Source: Ceratotherium simum simum
Lineage: Eukaryota; Chordata; Mammalia; Perissodactyla; Rhinocerotidae
NCBI RefSeq assembly: GCF_000283155.1
Contig: NW_004454282.1
Coordinates: forward strand, 188,889 to 252,888
Reading direction: 5' to 3'
Length of the DNA stretch: 64,000 nucleotides
The notes beneath the pieces were generated by a model. The model did no database searches. It was not told the origin of the DNA and worked only from the letters and a program-made list of their open reading frames with translations. This document shows positions 44,086 to 55,010 of this stretch, one piece after another (within the stretch, counting starts at the first letter, position 1; every line of letters starts with the position of its first letter). The translations under genes were made by a program, and so were the position numbers.

Positions 44086-44133
44086 GTGTGTGTGTATATA
44101 TATAGATATATAGATATAATATATATCTATATA
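44080..44133. repeat. (TG)n-(TA)n microsatellite with a 13-bp palindrome
   Basis: A short TG run, then TATAGATA units. Bases 44099-44111 and 44121-44133 are perfect inverted repeats with a 9-base loop. Confidence 0.9.
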
Positions 44134-44330
44134 CAGTCCTTGGTTCCAATGTCAGCTCTCCTGTGGATTAGCTCTGAGACACTGGACAGGTCACACAACT
44201 TCTCTCGCTGTCAATTTTCTCACCTATAAAAGAGAAAAAAGATCGGTACATAGGCCATAGCATTGTAAGAATTCAGTGGAATATATAGCACCTAGCACCT
44301 ATGTGTCTGGCCTATAGTACACAATGGAAA
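44134..44330 (+). mobile_element. MIR SINE
   Basis: CAGTCCTTGGTTCCAATGTC, GGACAGGTCACACAACTTCT, TTTTCTCACCTATAAAAGAG and ATAGCACCTAGCACCTATGT. Confidence 0.8.
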
Positions 44331-44500
44331 AAATGTTACAACTTCTTGTTGTTTTTGTTATTTTAATCTGGAGTCTTAAGGTAGAGAAGCACAGCATCCT
44401 GGTAGCTGCCTTCAGCTGCTCACAAAAAACATCATTAATAATATGCATCAACTTTTATTGCAGAGAAGCTCAAATTTGAGTTTGCATTAAAAATGCAAAA
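44331..44500. other. Short unassigned spacer
   Basis: No feature recognised. Confidence 0.3.
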
Positions 44501-44600
44501 AAATTCTCAGGAATCAGGATTCATTTGTCTGGAGCAGCCTAAGAATCTTTATTTTTAACACGTACTACAGGTGATTCTGGTGTTTAAGAAATAATGTCTT
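44501..44600 (+). mobile_element. MER5-like hAT fragment
   Basis: CCTAAGAATCTTTATTTTTA, ACACGTACTACAGGTGATTC and TGGTGTTTAAG resemble GAATCTGCATTTTTAACAAG ... CCAGGTGATTCTGATG. Confidence 0.6.
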
Positions 44601-45574
44601 GGAGTAAATGCCAGACTTCCCTTCCTACGTCCTTCCTAAGGCTTTCAAAGCAGACTCCTCACCATCAGCATGTATTTTAGAGAAAGGTCTTGGCAACTAG
44701 TTTTGAGTGTGAATGGCATCCTCGCTATTAACTCCAGAAACTTCATCTAGAGCTTGTTTCTGCAGTTCGTACACATTTTTAGCTTGTGGCAATCACGACT
44801 GAAGTACAAAACCGACCAACTTAAAAGCTTCTTGAATTTCTCTGAAGATAAGACCTCTGATTCATTAGAAGGTAAAAAATGATGGCTCTTTGACAAAAGG
44901 GGACTGAGAGAGAGGCCAAGAGGGACATATATTTGTGTAGAGTTTTCTTTAAAGAAAAAGAGAAAGAGGCCAAAAATAATGAGTTTCAGCATCATGCGTT
45001 CTTTACCCCCACAGCTTAGCGCTATGCTTTGTTATTGGTAACAAGTATGCCTGAGATGAGGGAAGAACTGCATATAGAAATCTACTTGGCGTGAATATAA
45101 TAAGGTTTTACCCTGGCATAAAGCAGTCAAGGTTCCAATTTTACTTTGTATAAACTATGAGTAAGGGTGGTGGACTCTCAATTTCCTGCAGGCTTCCTCT
45201 TTCCCACACCATAATGCATTGAAGATGAACACTGGATGAGTGTTTACATAAAATTAAAATATGTTAGTGGCATCTAGTGTTCAGATAAAGGTTTTTCTTT
45301 TACTTTTTTTGTTTTACCACACCTAACATTTATTTGTCATTTAATAATCTTTTCCTGCTACGTTTATTTTTGGGTTTCCATCAGTTCATTTTCTGTGTTC
45401 ATGAACCTTAATTGAGCATGTTCACTAGCCAGGAGTCAACATGTGACTATGCCCTTGGACAAAGATAGGCACCAAGCCTCAGCCATTGCTAGGCTGTTCA
45501 TTGCCGCCAGTCCACCATTCTATCTGCTATGAGGCATTCCCAAGTCCGTGGCTCTGCCTCCTGAAATTATTAAG
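44601..45574. other. Unassigned sequence
   Basis: No repeat recognised. An 82-codon minus-strand frame at 44747-44995 begins with a hydrophobic stretch but has no further support. Confidence 0.35.
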
Positions 45575-45840
45575 GTGGCAAACTAGCATCGAGCTGGTAT
45601 CGGTGTTGGACAGAACTGGTTTAGCTTCCTGAATCTGCCTCTTGCTAACTATATGACCAAGAGCAAGACGTGAATTTCTCCCAGTCTCAGGTTGCTCACC
45701 CATAAACTGTAATAATAGTACCTAATTCATAGGGTTGTGGTAAGGATTAAATGATATAATAACAAATACCTCTTTGATATTACTAGTAATGTCTGTTAGT
45801 GACTAGTAGAAGTGCTAATAGTGCCAAGCACCTAGAAGTG
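45575..45840 (+). mobile_element. MIR SINE
   Basis: GGACAGAACTGGTTTAGCTT, CTGAATCTGCCTCTTGCTAA, CTGTAATAATAGTACCTAAT, TCATAGGGTTGTGGTAAGGA and AAGCACCTAGAAGTGCTTAT. Confidence 0.85.
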
Positions 45841-45899
45841 CTTATTAAAAGTGCATCTTCCTGAGCCCCATCCACACAAAAGGATCAGGACCTCTGTGA

Positions 45900-46023
45900 A
45901 TGATTTCTGTGCGCACTGCAGTTTGAGGTCATGCTATCTATGAAGACTATAGTATGAGATCATGATTTCTATGCACACTGTGGTTTGAGGTCATGATTTC
46001 TACACACATTGCAGTTTGAGGTC
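45900..46023. repeat. 31-bp minisatellite, four copies
   Basis: Copies at 45900-45930, 45931-45961, 45962-45992 and 45993-46023, each exactly 31 bases with no indels. The core is ATGATTTCTATGCACACTGC followed by AGTTTGAGGTC. Copies 1, 3 and 4 are close; copy 2 is diverged. Confidence 0.95.
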
Positions 46024-46029
46024 ACCTGT

Positions 46030-46145
46030 GTTTCAATAGTTTGTTCACTGACATATCCCCCATGCCTAGAACAGTGCTTGGCACATAGTAGTCACTCAAC
46101 GAATAATGGATAAAAAATAAACAGATGAATTAATGAATAAACATT
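46030..46145 (+). mobile_element. L2 LINE 3' end
   Basis: TTCACTGACATATCCCCCAT, GCCTAGAACAGTGCTTGGCA, CATAGTAGTCACTCAACGAA and a GATGAATTAATGAATAAA tail. Confidence 0.88.
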
Positions 46146-46299
46146 AGTATTTGTATTTCCCTTCCCTTCTTGTTTGTGATTGCCCCATTACAATTTCCTA
46201 GACCACAAGAATTCAGATATCATGTTTGTGTGTGTGTGATGTATATTACATACATCTTAAAAAGAGCAGAGGTGAATTCTACTGTGTTCTTCCTACTCC

Positions 46300-46515
46300 T
46301 TCACTGCAATTGTATTTATCTCCCTTACCACCACCCAAAGCCCTAAGAGATTGGTACTCTCATCATCCCATTTCACATATAAAGACACCAAGGCTTGGAA
46401 GTGAAATTGTCTTATCTAGGCTTACCCATCTTTGAAATTCACAACCAGGATTCTAGCCCAGGCAGCCTCTCTTCAGGATCTGTGTCCTTAACTACTATGC
46501 AAACCATGATGCAAT
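46300..46515 (-). mobile_element. MIR SINE
   Basis: GATTGGTACTCTCATCATCC, CATTTCACATATAAAGACAC, ACAACCAGGATTCTAGCCCA, GGCAGCCTCTCTTCAGGATC and TGTCCTTAACTACTATGCAA. Confidence 0.85.
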
Positions 46516-46674
46516 ATCATCTCCCTTCATGAGGGCAGCTGTAGAATGGAGATTGCTTTTGGCTACCAAAATGAGAACAAAACGCTCTAAGTACAGATTC
46601 TACATACTGTCAAATCATTTGTTCATTGAGCATTTCATAAAGAAGCACTATTTATCTTACCACTCACAGATTTA

Positions 46675-46775
46675 AGTTTAACAGATATTTATTGAGCCCA
46701 GCTAGAAGTGTAAATGGTATACAGAGTTTCTGTCTTCACAGACCTTATGCTCTAGTAGGCAATATGGTGGCATTG
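46675..46775 (-). mobile_element. L2 LINE 3' end fragment
   Basis: AACAGATATTTATTGAGCCC and CAGACCTTATGCTCTAGTAG. Confidence 0.7.
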
Positions 46776-46849
46776 ATCAGTACTCACTTATTAGTAGCCT
46801 GTTTATAGATGGAAGACAGTGTCATAATGAAAATACTATGCCAATATTT

Positions 46850-48110
46850 TTTACCTTCATTTTGAAAAAAATATATCAAATTTTCAATGAATTTCCAAGA
46901 ATCATACAAATAACTCCCCTATAACCTTCCCTCACAGAATGCATTCACGTTTCATCAATTATCCTGGTGATGCCCTTTATTGTAAGAGTCCATTCCCAGA
47001 TCACAGGTTGCACCCGTTTGTCATGTCGCTATAGTTTCCTTTAATCTGGAACATTCCTCAGTTTCAACCTGACTGTTTTGACTGTGGCATTTGTGAAGAT
47101 TAAAGGCCAGTCATTTTGGAGAAAGTGTCTCAATTTGGTTTAATTCAATGATTCCACATCATTAGATCCAGGTTGTGCATTTTGGCTGGAATATCACAGA
47201 AGTAATGCCAAGTTCCTCTCATTGAATCTTGGGTAGCACAGAACTATTGACTTGTCCCTGTAGTGATAGTGTTAATTTTGAACACTTGATTGAGATGGTG
47301 TCTGCCAGGCTTCCCCACTGCCCCACAAATTACCCCTTCTCTATAGAGAATAAGTATTTCTATGGGAAGAAACTTTGAGATGATGAAAAATCCCATTCCT
47401 CATACCACTTTTACCCACTGGTTTTAGCATCTATTGACAGTTTTTTCCTGAACTAGTTTTTATTATGATAGTTGTCACACAGTGATTTCTAATTCTGTCA
47501 TTTCTTCTACATTTATTAGTTGGCATTTTATTCAAAGGAAGAACTTTCTCTCCACTTTATTTATTTATTTATTTATTCATTCATTCATTCATTCATGTCA
47601 TGTAGAGCCATTTATTCAATAGATTATAATGTATTGCTTTCATTATTTTATTGTTGTGGTGGTTGTTCTTGCTCAAATGGTCCCAGATTTGGCTACTGAC
47701 AGCACTTTCAAATTGGCTTCTGTGTCCTTTGACACGTCCCCATCATCTTTGGACGTGTCCCTAATTTCTGGTACAACAAAATTCTGTAGGTCATTTTATA
47801 CTTTCCCTGCTATAGCCCTGGAATCAGCCATTTTCCAAGGACCCCTGGTTCCTTTTAGTGGATAACAGTTTTTAGAAACCAAAATAGGGGTGCTAGGTAG
47901 GCTCATTGCTACTGGAGTGTTGCTGCACCCAGGTCCTCCAAGTGGACACAAACATTTATATCTATATTTATTTCTATATCTATCTGTATGTATTGAAAAT
48001 AAGAATTCACAACAGTACTTCTCATTCCAATCCAACAAAAGAAAGTTCAGTCTAGTTTTTTCCATTTCTGTATTTGTATCTTCCTTCTCCAACAGTGAGA
48101 AACCCAGCCT
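46850..48110 (-). mobile_element. L1M-type LINE 3' UTR, the longest copy
   Basis: ATTTTGAAAAAAATATATCA, GATCCAGGTTGTGCATTTTG, GATGGTGTCTGCCAGGCTTC, GGTTTTAGCATCTATTGACA, CAGCCATTTTCCAAGGACCC and TAGGCTCATTGCTACTGGAG give the full order of this 3' UTR. It contains a (TTTA)n-(TTCA)n microsatellite at 47556-47596. Frames of 78-98 codons inside it are incidental. Confidence 0.75.
47556..47596. repeat. (TTTA)n-(TTCA)n microsatellite
   Basis: Five TTTA units, followed by about five TTCA units. Confidence 0.93.
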
Positions 48111-50269
48111 CCATTATCTTTCAATATATGTACTTATTTGCTCAATTCCCTGTATAAAGTCAACCTCCTGACCCCACTAGGCTGCTGCAAGGCTGAGACA
48201 CCCTCTTCATGTGGGCCAGTTGGCTGCTGGCTCAATCTGATGCCTGCCTCACCTGGGCCCAAACCCGGCTCCCTTCAAGGAAGGGAAGAAGGGAAGGAGA
48301 GAGAAGGGAGGAATAGAATAATATTATTGTTTATAAAAAACAAATTAATACTATTATTTCAAGTTATGCAGACAAACAAACAACCCAAGGGGCAAAACTT
48401 CTATGACTACTAATCTGGCCCACCACAGACATTTCCTAGTGAGGGATTAGAAGTCAGTAATCCCTTTTTTGCCTTGTAGGCTCTGTAAGGAGCTTTATGT
48501 GGGATGACTAATGTGAAAACAAAGCATATCATTGTCCCAAGAATCTCTGAAATGCTTAAAAGCACAAATGATGGGGGAGGGTAAATTGTAAATCAAATTC
48601 ACTATGATCTGATAAATCATCTGATTTGAGTCTACTAATTATAGGAAAATCAACTTGTTGCAATAATTTTCCATAAAGTTAAATGACGGGGAAGAGAGGA
48701 CAAGGGGCTGGCTTTAGAGGTATAACTGGGCAGCTGTGATTAACTGCACACTACATAAAAGGCACCTTCATTACATAATTATGTTTGCAATTACTCCTCT
48801 TCTCTTTAATTTTAAGTGAGAAAGTACAAGTGTTGGAAAGCAAAGCGGTAAACGTGAGAGTTAGGCTTAGAAAATGAGTTTGGGATTTATAATGTCTGGG
48901 GAGAAGTAGTCAGGTAGAGAATATTTTTTTAGACAAAGAAGAACCTTAGATTCCCCTGGTCAACTAATTGGCACAAATTAAAAGAAAACCTGCTTAAGTT
49001 GTGTCCCTGCTTACAAACCACCTTGTTTTCCCTCTTGCTTATTTTTTTAAATGAAACAAGTAGCTGGCATTCAAAATGAGCCAGACAGCTCCCAGGTGCA
49101 GTTGTCTCCTGAGAGAAGAGAAACGAGATTCCTCAAGAAAATGAAAATGTTTCATGCCTCCCTTTCATCTTCTGAAAGGTTACTTTTAAAAGTTAACTCC
49201 TGAAGAGAAACAGATGTGTCCAGAAATTAAGTATTCAAAGCCAGGCCAGGAGAAAGTCTCTGTGCCTGGTATAGAAATGGAAGAAGTGGCTTTCGTTCCT
49301 GCAACCATCTCTAACAATTCTTCTTAAGAGGGGAGCAAGGGAGACAGGGGAGGTTGGGATGGGGCTAGGGCAGTGCTAGCTCTTCAGTGCGGCTTTGTTT
49401 TCAGTCCCAGTGAGTCAGACAGGTTGTTCTACGTGTCAGAACAAAACACCTGCTTCCTCTTGTTGATATTCCCACCATCACACACTCTGATGAATGTATA
49501 GAACAAATGTGGTTTCTGTTTTGTTTTTTTTTTAGCTTGAGCAAATGAGGTTTATTGCAAATATATTTTCTTTTTATTCTAGAGATATTTAGTTTTTTAG
49601 CCAATGTCCCCTGGAAACCAGACTATAATTTCCACTGGGAAATTGGGTCATTTTCAGATGAGATACTTTGAAAGCTAATTTAAAAACGTACATTTATGAC
49701 AAAATAATCAGAAAAATACAGGAATCAAGAATCTTAATGATTATGCATGATGCTTTTCTAACTGTATCTTAACAAAAACAGCCAAATTTATTCTACTTCA
49801 TCATGCATGACATGTCATATAAGAAGGAAAACAATAATTCACCCAATGACATTTTTAAAGATCTTCTTTCACCTATCTTTTTATATGTAGACCTCCCCAA
49901 AGGTCCCAGATTCTCTCTACTTCCTGGGTTCTTTCCTCCATTGTGCATCTCTTGCTCGACACTTGAGCTCACACCTGTTCATCGGCTTGCAACTGCATAC
50001 CGGTTATTTCTGTATTGTGGCAACCTCTCACCCTAGTCCAAACGTACCATTGTAAGCCTCCTCCAGAAAAATATATCTTCTCCTGTATTCACCAAGAATG
50101 TAAACTTCCAGCTCAGGTTGGAGCTTTTTGCTCTTTGCATGTTCTGTCAATTTCTATAAAATTTTCCAAAAGCTTATTCAGCTTTTTTAGATTATTCCCG
50201 CTAACATACTAGTTATATCCCTAATCATCTCAAAGATACATCATATCTTATCTTCTCTATCTTATTTCT
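48111..50269. other. Repeat-poor unassigned sequence
   Basis: About 2.1 kb with no confidently named repeat. A purine-rich patch lies at 48275-48315. At 48773-48784 is the palindrome ACATAATTATGT, next to TTTGCAATTA. AT-rich homeodomain-like words (TAATTA, GATAAATCATCTGATTT) cluster at 48590-48810. Candidate conserved non-coding sequence, not tested. Confidence 0.4.
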
Positions 50270-50350
50270 ACTTACTAAAAGTGTGATTTAGGGCAAGTTC
50301 TTCAAACTCTCTGTGCCACAATTTTCTCCTCTGTAGAAATGGACTTCATA
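50270..50350 (+). mobile_element. MIR fragment
   Basis: AAAGTGTGATTTAGGGCAAG, TTCTTCAAACTCTCTGTGCC and TCTGTAGAAATGG. The right side passes into an unclassified element, as at 51866. Confidence 0.65.
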
Positions 50351-50639
50351 GTAGCCCTCTATATTAGTTAGGAATGCAGCCAGCTGTAAGAAAACCATTT
50401 GCTTAAACAAGTCTAGAGGTTATTGTTCCCACAGCTCATCTCTCAGCTGCTAAATTCTCATATTTGCTGCCAGGGCCTGTTTGTCTTTTCCCTAAAAGAT
50501 GAATGTGGTTCTTTTCCTCAGCTGCCAAAAGCATTCTAATTTTATACTAAAGTAAGACCATACTTCTTAACTTTCCTAGAGTATAATCTAGTACATCTTT
50601 CCAAACATTCTGCAGTTCAGCTTCAACAAAAACTAACAC
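50351..50639. repeat. Unclassified, repeat-like
   Basis: Begins ATTAGTTAGGAATGCAGCCA / GCTGTAAGAAAACC after a broken MIR, reminiscent of the interruption at 51866 (AGCAATGGACTCAGCTACAA / GAAAAGG). May be the same family. Not named. Confidence 0.35.
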
Positions 50640-51045
50640 TTGCTGAGCATTCTCCATCCCTTGTTCAGTCTAGAATGCTTTTCATTCCTATTCCTACTCT
50701 GTTAACACCTATTTGTGCATAACATATCCTTCAACCTCCAGCTCCAAAGATAACGCCTCCATAAGTTTTCTACCCCTGAGTGTAGTTGAGCGCTCAATTT
50801 TCTGCATTCTCATAGTGCATCAATTATTTGTTTTTTTATCTTCCTAATATTAAAATCAAATATAATCTAATGTTATATAAAAATAAAACATATAATATAA
50901 TATAATATAATATAAAATAATATAATATAATCTCCTACTTGGTTCTAAGTTTCTTCAAGGAAGAAATCCTGTAGAATGCACCTAGCTGTTACCCACAAGA
51001 TTTCACACATAGGCAGTCAGTACATATTTGGTGAATCGTTAATGC
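50640..51045 (+). mobile_element. L2 LINE 3' end with an internal (TATAA)n expansion
   Basis: TAGAATGCTTTTCATTCCTA, ATCCTTCAACCTCCAGCTCC, AAAGATAACGCCTCCATAAG, then after the AT repeat TTTCTTCAAGGAAGAAATCC and GCAGTCAGTACATATTTGGT. Confidence 0.8.
50888..50932. repeat. (TATAA)n pentanucleotide repeat
   Basis: About eight ATATA/TATAA units with one variant, inside the L2. Confidence 0.92.
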
Positions 51046-51429
51046 TTTAGATCCTACCAAGGTAATGATATGCATCTTCAAATATGGCATTATAACTGTA
51101 ACTATTCTGTGTTTCCAAGAGTAAGGAGAATTTGAAGTGAAGATACTTTAAAGTTAATTAATTTCTTAAATTTAGATAAATTTAGTCAGTTCACTCATAG
51201 CAAATAACTGATATGGGGTGTGTGTATGTGTGTGTGTACATGTGCCTTGGGAGGGGGGCTGTTTTTCACCTGAATCTTGGTCTTAAGTAGACATGCCCTA
51301 GAAATGTTCCTGTTACAAGTCAATGAAATATTTTCTTCCAAATAAACTCTAGCAGAGGACTTTGTTTAACCTACAGACAGCTAGGTTGGTTTTCTTGAGG
51401 ACTGCACGGTATTTTCCTGATTATCATTG
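51046..51429. other. Unassigned sequence
   Basis: A short GTGT run at 51218-51238. Otherwise nothing recognised. Confidence 0.35.
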
Positions 51430-51525
51430 TTATATTAGTAATAACAACTAATATTTAATGAATGCTTTGAACATGCCAGGCATGCACTAAGTGCTTTTCA
51501 TGTATTACATCATTAAAATATGAGC
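51430..51525 (-). mobile_element. MIR fragment
   Basis: AACTAATATTTAATGAATGC, GAACATGCCAGGCATGCACT and AAGTGCTTTTCATGTATTAC. Confidence 0.75.
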
Positions 51526-51779
51526 CATAGTTCAACAAGCAAGAAGTAAATAAAAGCTGTCTAAATCTTTACCACAGTCTCTCTAAAATAAATGCCAAAG
51601 GGAAAGTATATTTACAATAGAAAGCAAAACTTCTTAAAAATCTTGTTTTCCCATAATATCCCTCTCAGTATCTCACACAATCCCTAGAGCTGCTCTTCAA
51701 ACACATTTCTTCCCCAATTCAAGCTCTAAAATCCATCTCTCCAAGTCAGCCCAGACAAGCTCCCTCATCAGTCTTTTCT
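51526..51779. other. Unassigned sequence
   Basis: No feature recognised. Confidence 0.3.
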
Positions 51780-51865
51780 CCACTTTCTACCTGTGTGATT
51801 TTGGGCAAGTTATTTCAACTCACTGTGACACAATTTTCTCATCTGTATAGTGAGGATGACTACCA
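51780..51865 (+). mobile_element. MIR SINE, 5' part (split)
   Basis: CTACCTGTGTGATTTTGGGC, AAGTTATTTCAACTCACTGT and CTCATCTGTATAGTGAGGAT. It continues at about 52295. Confidence 0.8.
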
Positions 51866-52294
51866 GTAGTATTTAGCAATGGACTCAGCTACAAGAAAAG
51901 GTAATCCGTTGATTATTCAAGTCTGGTTATCTATTTCTCCTACAAAAAGAAGTCTGGTTGTAGGAAGTGGTTGTCCTTGGTTTGAGAACTCCACAATGTC
52001 AGAACCTATGCTCTGTAATTTTCTGGGCCATTCTATCATTTTCACAAGAAAACGCTGCAGCTTCAGCCACCATGTCCATATTTAAGGCAAGGGAAGGGAA
52101 GAAGGAAGGAAGGAGTTGCACTGGTGTCTAATGTAAAAGCTTCCCCCAAAGTCCCCAGCTGATGTCCACTTACACCTTGTTGTCCAGAACTGCTGCAAGG
52201 GAAGCTTGTAAGGTGAGTAATTTTCGCTGGAACGTTGCGTCCAAACAAAATAGAAGTGTTCTTAATAAGAAGCGCTGGATAGGATATTGGGCAG
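51866..52294. mobile_element. Unnamed element of about 430 bp inserted in a MIR
   Basis: Lies exactly between the two halves of a MIR, so it is a later insertion. It includes TGAGAACTCCACAATGTCAG, AAACGCTGCAGCTTCAGCCA and GATATTGGGCAGATAACTAC. I recall similar mammalian-wide repeat wording but cannot name the family. No coding sequence: the 115-codon minus-strand frame across it and the MIR is incidental. A GGAA-rich patch lies at 52087-52112. Confidence 0.6.
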
Positions 52295-52412
52295 ATAACT
52301 ACTAGTGTCTCCCGCACTACCTTCAGGGCTGTCATGAAGGTAGATGAACTAATACCTGTATAGTATTGACAAGAGTGCCTGGCAAATGATAGGCGCTCAA
52401 TAAATGTCACCT
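52295..52412 (+). mobile_element. MIR SINE, 3' part
   Basis: TACCTTCAGGGCTGTCATGA, ACAAGAGTGCCTGGCAAATG and ATAGGCGCTCAATAAATGTC. Confidence 0.85.
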
Positions 52413-53944
52413 GTTTTTAATAAGGTCCTCTTTCTTCTTCCTTTCCCTTACCCTCAATTTTCTGTCACAGGCACTCTTCCGCTGTTCCAAATGTGGATCC
52501 CACCCCTGATCAGGTTCACTTTTCCACCCCTCATTCTTTACCAATGTGCACAATGAAGCCTAGAATGTATAGGATACGGTACAGAGAATCCTACAAGTAA
52601 TCCTTTACTAGGAAGGGCAAAGGAGTTTTTGAAAAGACTGTTATTTTTTTTGTTCCTGTCACACACTCAAAGAAAAGAAAATGACCTAGGAACCATCCGT
52701 TTAAAATGCTCATTTATTTAATACCTTTAGCTAGCATATCACAGTTAAAATTTGTTCTTCCCCAGTGGCAAGGTGAGGTAAAGATATGCATAATAAGACA
52801 TATTAAGGTCATCAGCAGTGCTTCTAAACTTTGAAAATAAAAGCTTTTTGAAGTCTGTAATTAATAAGCACTATGTTAATTAGAGCACTTCATCTTAAAG
52901 ATTCTCCTTCTTTACTTGAGTGAATCTTTGATGTGGAAGATCAGGGGAATTCTACTTGACTACTTTTTGTTGTAAATTCCAGTTAAGCAAAACAGTTGTC
53001 TGTCTGTCACTACACGATTAGCTTATTATTCAAATCTCTCTCTTTTAATAAAATCAGACTACCTGGTATCATCAACTAAAAACAAATCTATAATTTTTCA
53101 CAGCCGTGCCTCCTTGATCGTTCAGAACTGATGCCACTTGATCCTCATCCGTGGAAACAATGTCACACCAGGCCTTAGGATCATCCTTGCACTCACAGGG
53201 AATTTAAGAACCTCTAGCTAAATACATGAATGACCCACAATCAATTGTAACATGCTGATAACACAGCATGTTCATATTCAGATCATTGGGTTTTGATCTT
53301 ATTCCTGAAACCAAAGCCATACCCCATAACAGAGCTCCAAAAACTGGGTCATTTTTGATGTTTCTCCCATTCATGAGTCAGTTTTGCTAACCTACCTAGA
53401 AATAAATGTTTGTGGGGTTGTTTACTTTTCCTGAGATGGTGTCCAGTCCTTGTATTTACCAGTTTAGCCAAGGAATAGAATCCTTCCATTCTACCCAACT
53501 CAGCTACCTGCTGGTGAATATCTCAGAGACCCAGATCTAGCTTGTTGACTTTCTGTCTGACTTTGAAAGAGTAGCTGATTCAAACTCATCACCCCATTGT
53601 AAGCAAAATTAAAAACTGGAGACATAGGTAGAGTGACTGTTTGCAGGCATTAGACACCCAGCAATGCAAGGTTATAAATGCTTGTTAAAAAAAAATAACT
53701 AGTTTGTCTGACTAGAACTCATATTTCCTTATTCCACAATTACTGTGGCTATGTCATGGTAACTTGTTGGGAAACCCCTTTTGTCTCTTGTTGGCTTTCT
53801 GGTATTGCAGACATGCCTGCCTTGATTATCTGTACTCTGTGTGCTGTGCCCTTCATGATTTATAGAACAACTTCCTATACCTGTACTTGGGTTTACCCCC
53901 AAGCCCTGGGCTGCCTTGAGCAGTCCTTCTTCCTAGCTTGGCTG
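52413..53944. other. Unassigned sequence, repeat-poor
   Basis: About 1.5 kb with no named repeat. TTAAT/TAATTA words occur near 52860-52890. A 75-codon frame at 53756-53983 runs into the MER5-like element and is not supported. Confidence 0.35.
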
Positions 53945-54105
53945 GTGATAAGAATCCTTAAGGGGTGCATATTAAATATGTAGCTTACTCCTAGCAATTC
54001 ATATTCAGTAGGTCTCAGTTGCAGCCAGTAATCTTTTTTTGTCTATCAAATGCACCAGGTGATTCTTATCTTTAGCCAAATTGGAAGCAGTGCCCTAGGT
54101 GGTAT
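53945..54105 (+). mobile_element. MER5-like hAT-Charlie MITE
   Basis: GATAAGAATCCTTAAGGGGT, TTCATATTCAGTAGGTCTCA and GCACCAGGTGATTCTTATCT follow the MER5A order (GAATCACCTGGGG ... GATTCAGTAGGTCTGGGG ... CCAGGTGATTCTTATGC). Confidence 0.75.
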
Positions 54106-54131
54106 GATTAATTACTGGTATGATTAATTAC
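54100..54131. repeat. Perfect 16-bp tandem duplication
   Basis: TGGTATGATTAATTAC occurs twice back to back (54100-54115 and 54116-54131). Confidence 0.97.
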
Positions 54132-54299
54132 CATACCCCGACTCGTCCCACTTCATCTCCCTTTCTGACTAGGTCTACCAGGTATCCTACTTATTTTCAA
54201 GGCTGAAAGTTTAAAAAAGAGGTCAGAGAAAACATTCAAGATAATTTTAGTGATGTTAAAAGTTAAGAGAAATAGTTTTATTGAAGAATTAATGTGGTT

Positions 54300-54640
54300 T
54301 TTCATGGAGTTTTTTTTTTTTTTTTTTTTTTGCGAGGAAGATCAGCCTGAACTACCATCCATGCCAATCCTCCTCTTTTTTGCTGAGGAAGACAGGCCCT
54401 GAGCTAACATCTATTGGCAATCCTCCTAGTTTTTTTTTTCCCCGTTTTTCTCCCCAAAGCCCCAGTAGATAGTTGTATGTCATAGTTGCACATCGTTCTA
54501 GTTGCTGTATGTGGGACGCCACCTCAGCACGGCTGGACAAGTGGTGCGTCGGTGCGCACCCGGGATCCAAACCCCAGGCCACCAGTAACAGAGCGTGTGC
54601 ACTTAACCGCTAAGCCACGGGGCCGGCCCCTTTCATAGAG
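54300..54640 (-). mobile_element. Composite, longer ERE-type SINE with target-site duplication
   Basis: Body 54310-54630, flanked by TTTCATGGAG / TTTCATAGAG (54300-54309 and 54631-54640). Read on the minus strand it has the GGCCGGCCCC head and B box, the CAACTATCTACTGGGGCTTT module of the 18488/24399/41900 copies, and also the AGGAGGATTGGCA / GTTAGCTCAGGGC modules of the 1981/21499 copies, then a 22-base A tail. Confidence 0.95.
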
Positions 54641-55010
54641 ATTTTAAGGAAGTTTTTCACTTCATTACTTCAAAGGAGTAAGAGCCATGATATGAAGAAG
54701 TAGACCTCTTTGATGATTTTAGTGTTAAGAAAGAAAATTAATATAGAGCCACTTTATTGACTCAGCATATTGTCAAGCATTTATTGTGTGCATTTTTTCA
54801 GATTTGGAGGCGACAACATTACCACCATCATATCTACATCTATGTAATGGTGTTATGTGTTAGTGCAGGGTTTCACAACATCTGTGATGTCCTCAAGACT
54901 TAGCAAATGTCTGATTTTTCTTCTTTCCATTTTCATGTAGAAATGAAGGCTGAAAAAGGAAAAACATAGGTAAAAATGAACCATATTGGTAATATTTTGT
55001 AAGAACACAC
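54641..55010. other. Unassigned sequence
   Basis: No feature recognised. Confidence 0.3.

Noticed and set aside
52063..52410. 115-codon minus-strand frame
   Set aside because: Runs across an inserted repeat and half of a MIR.
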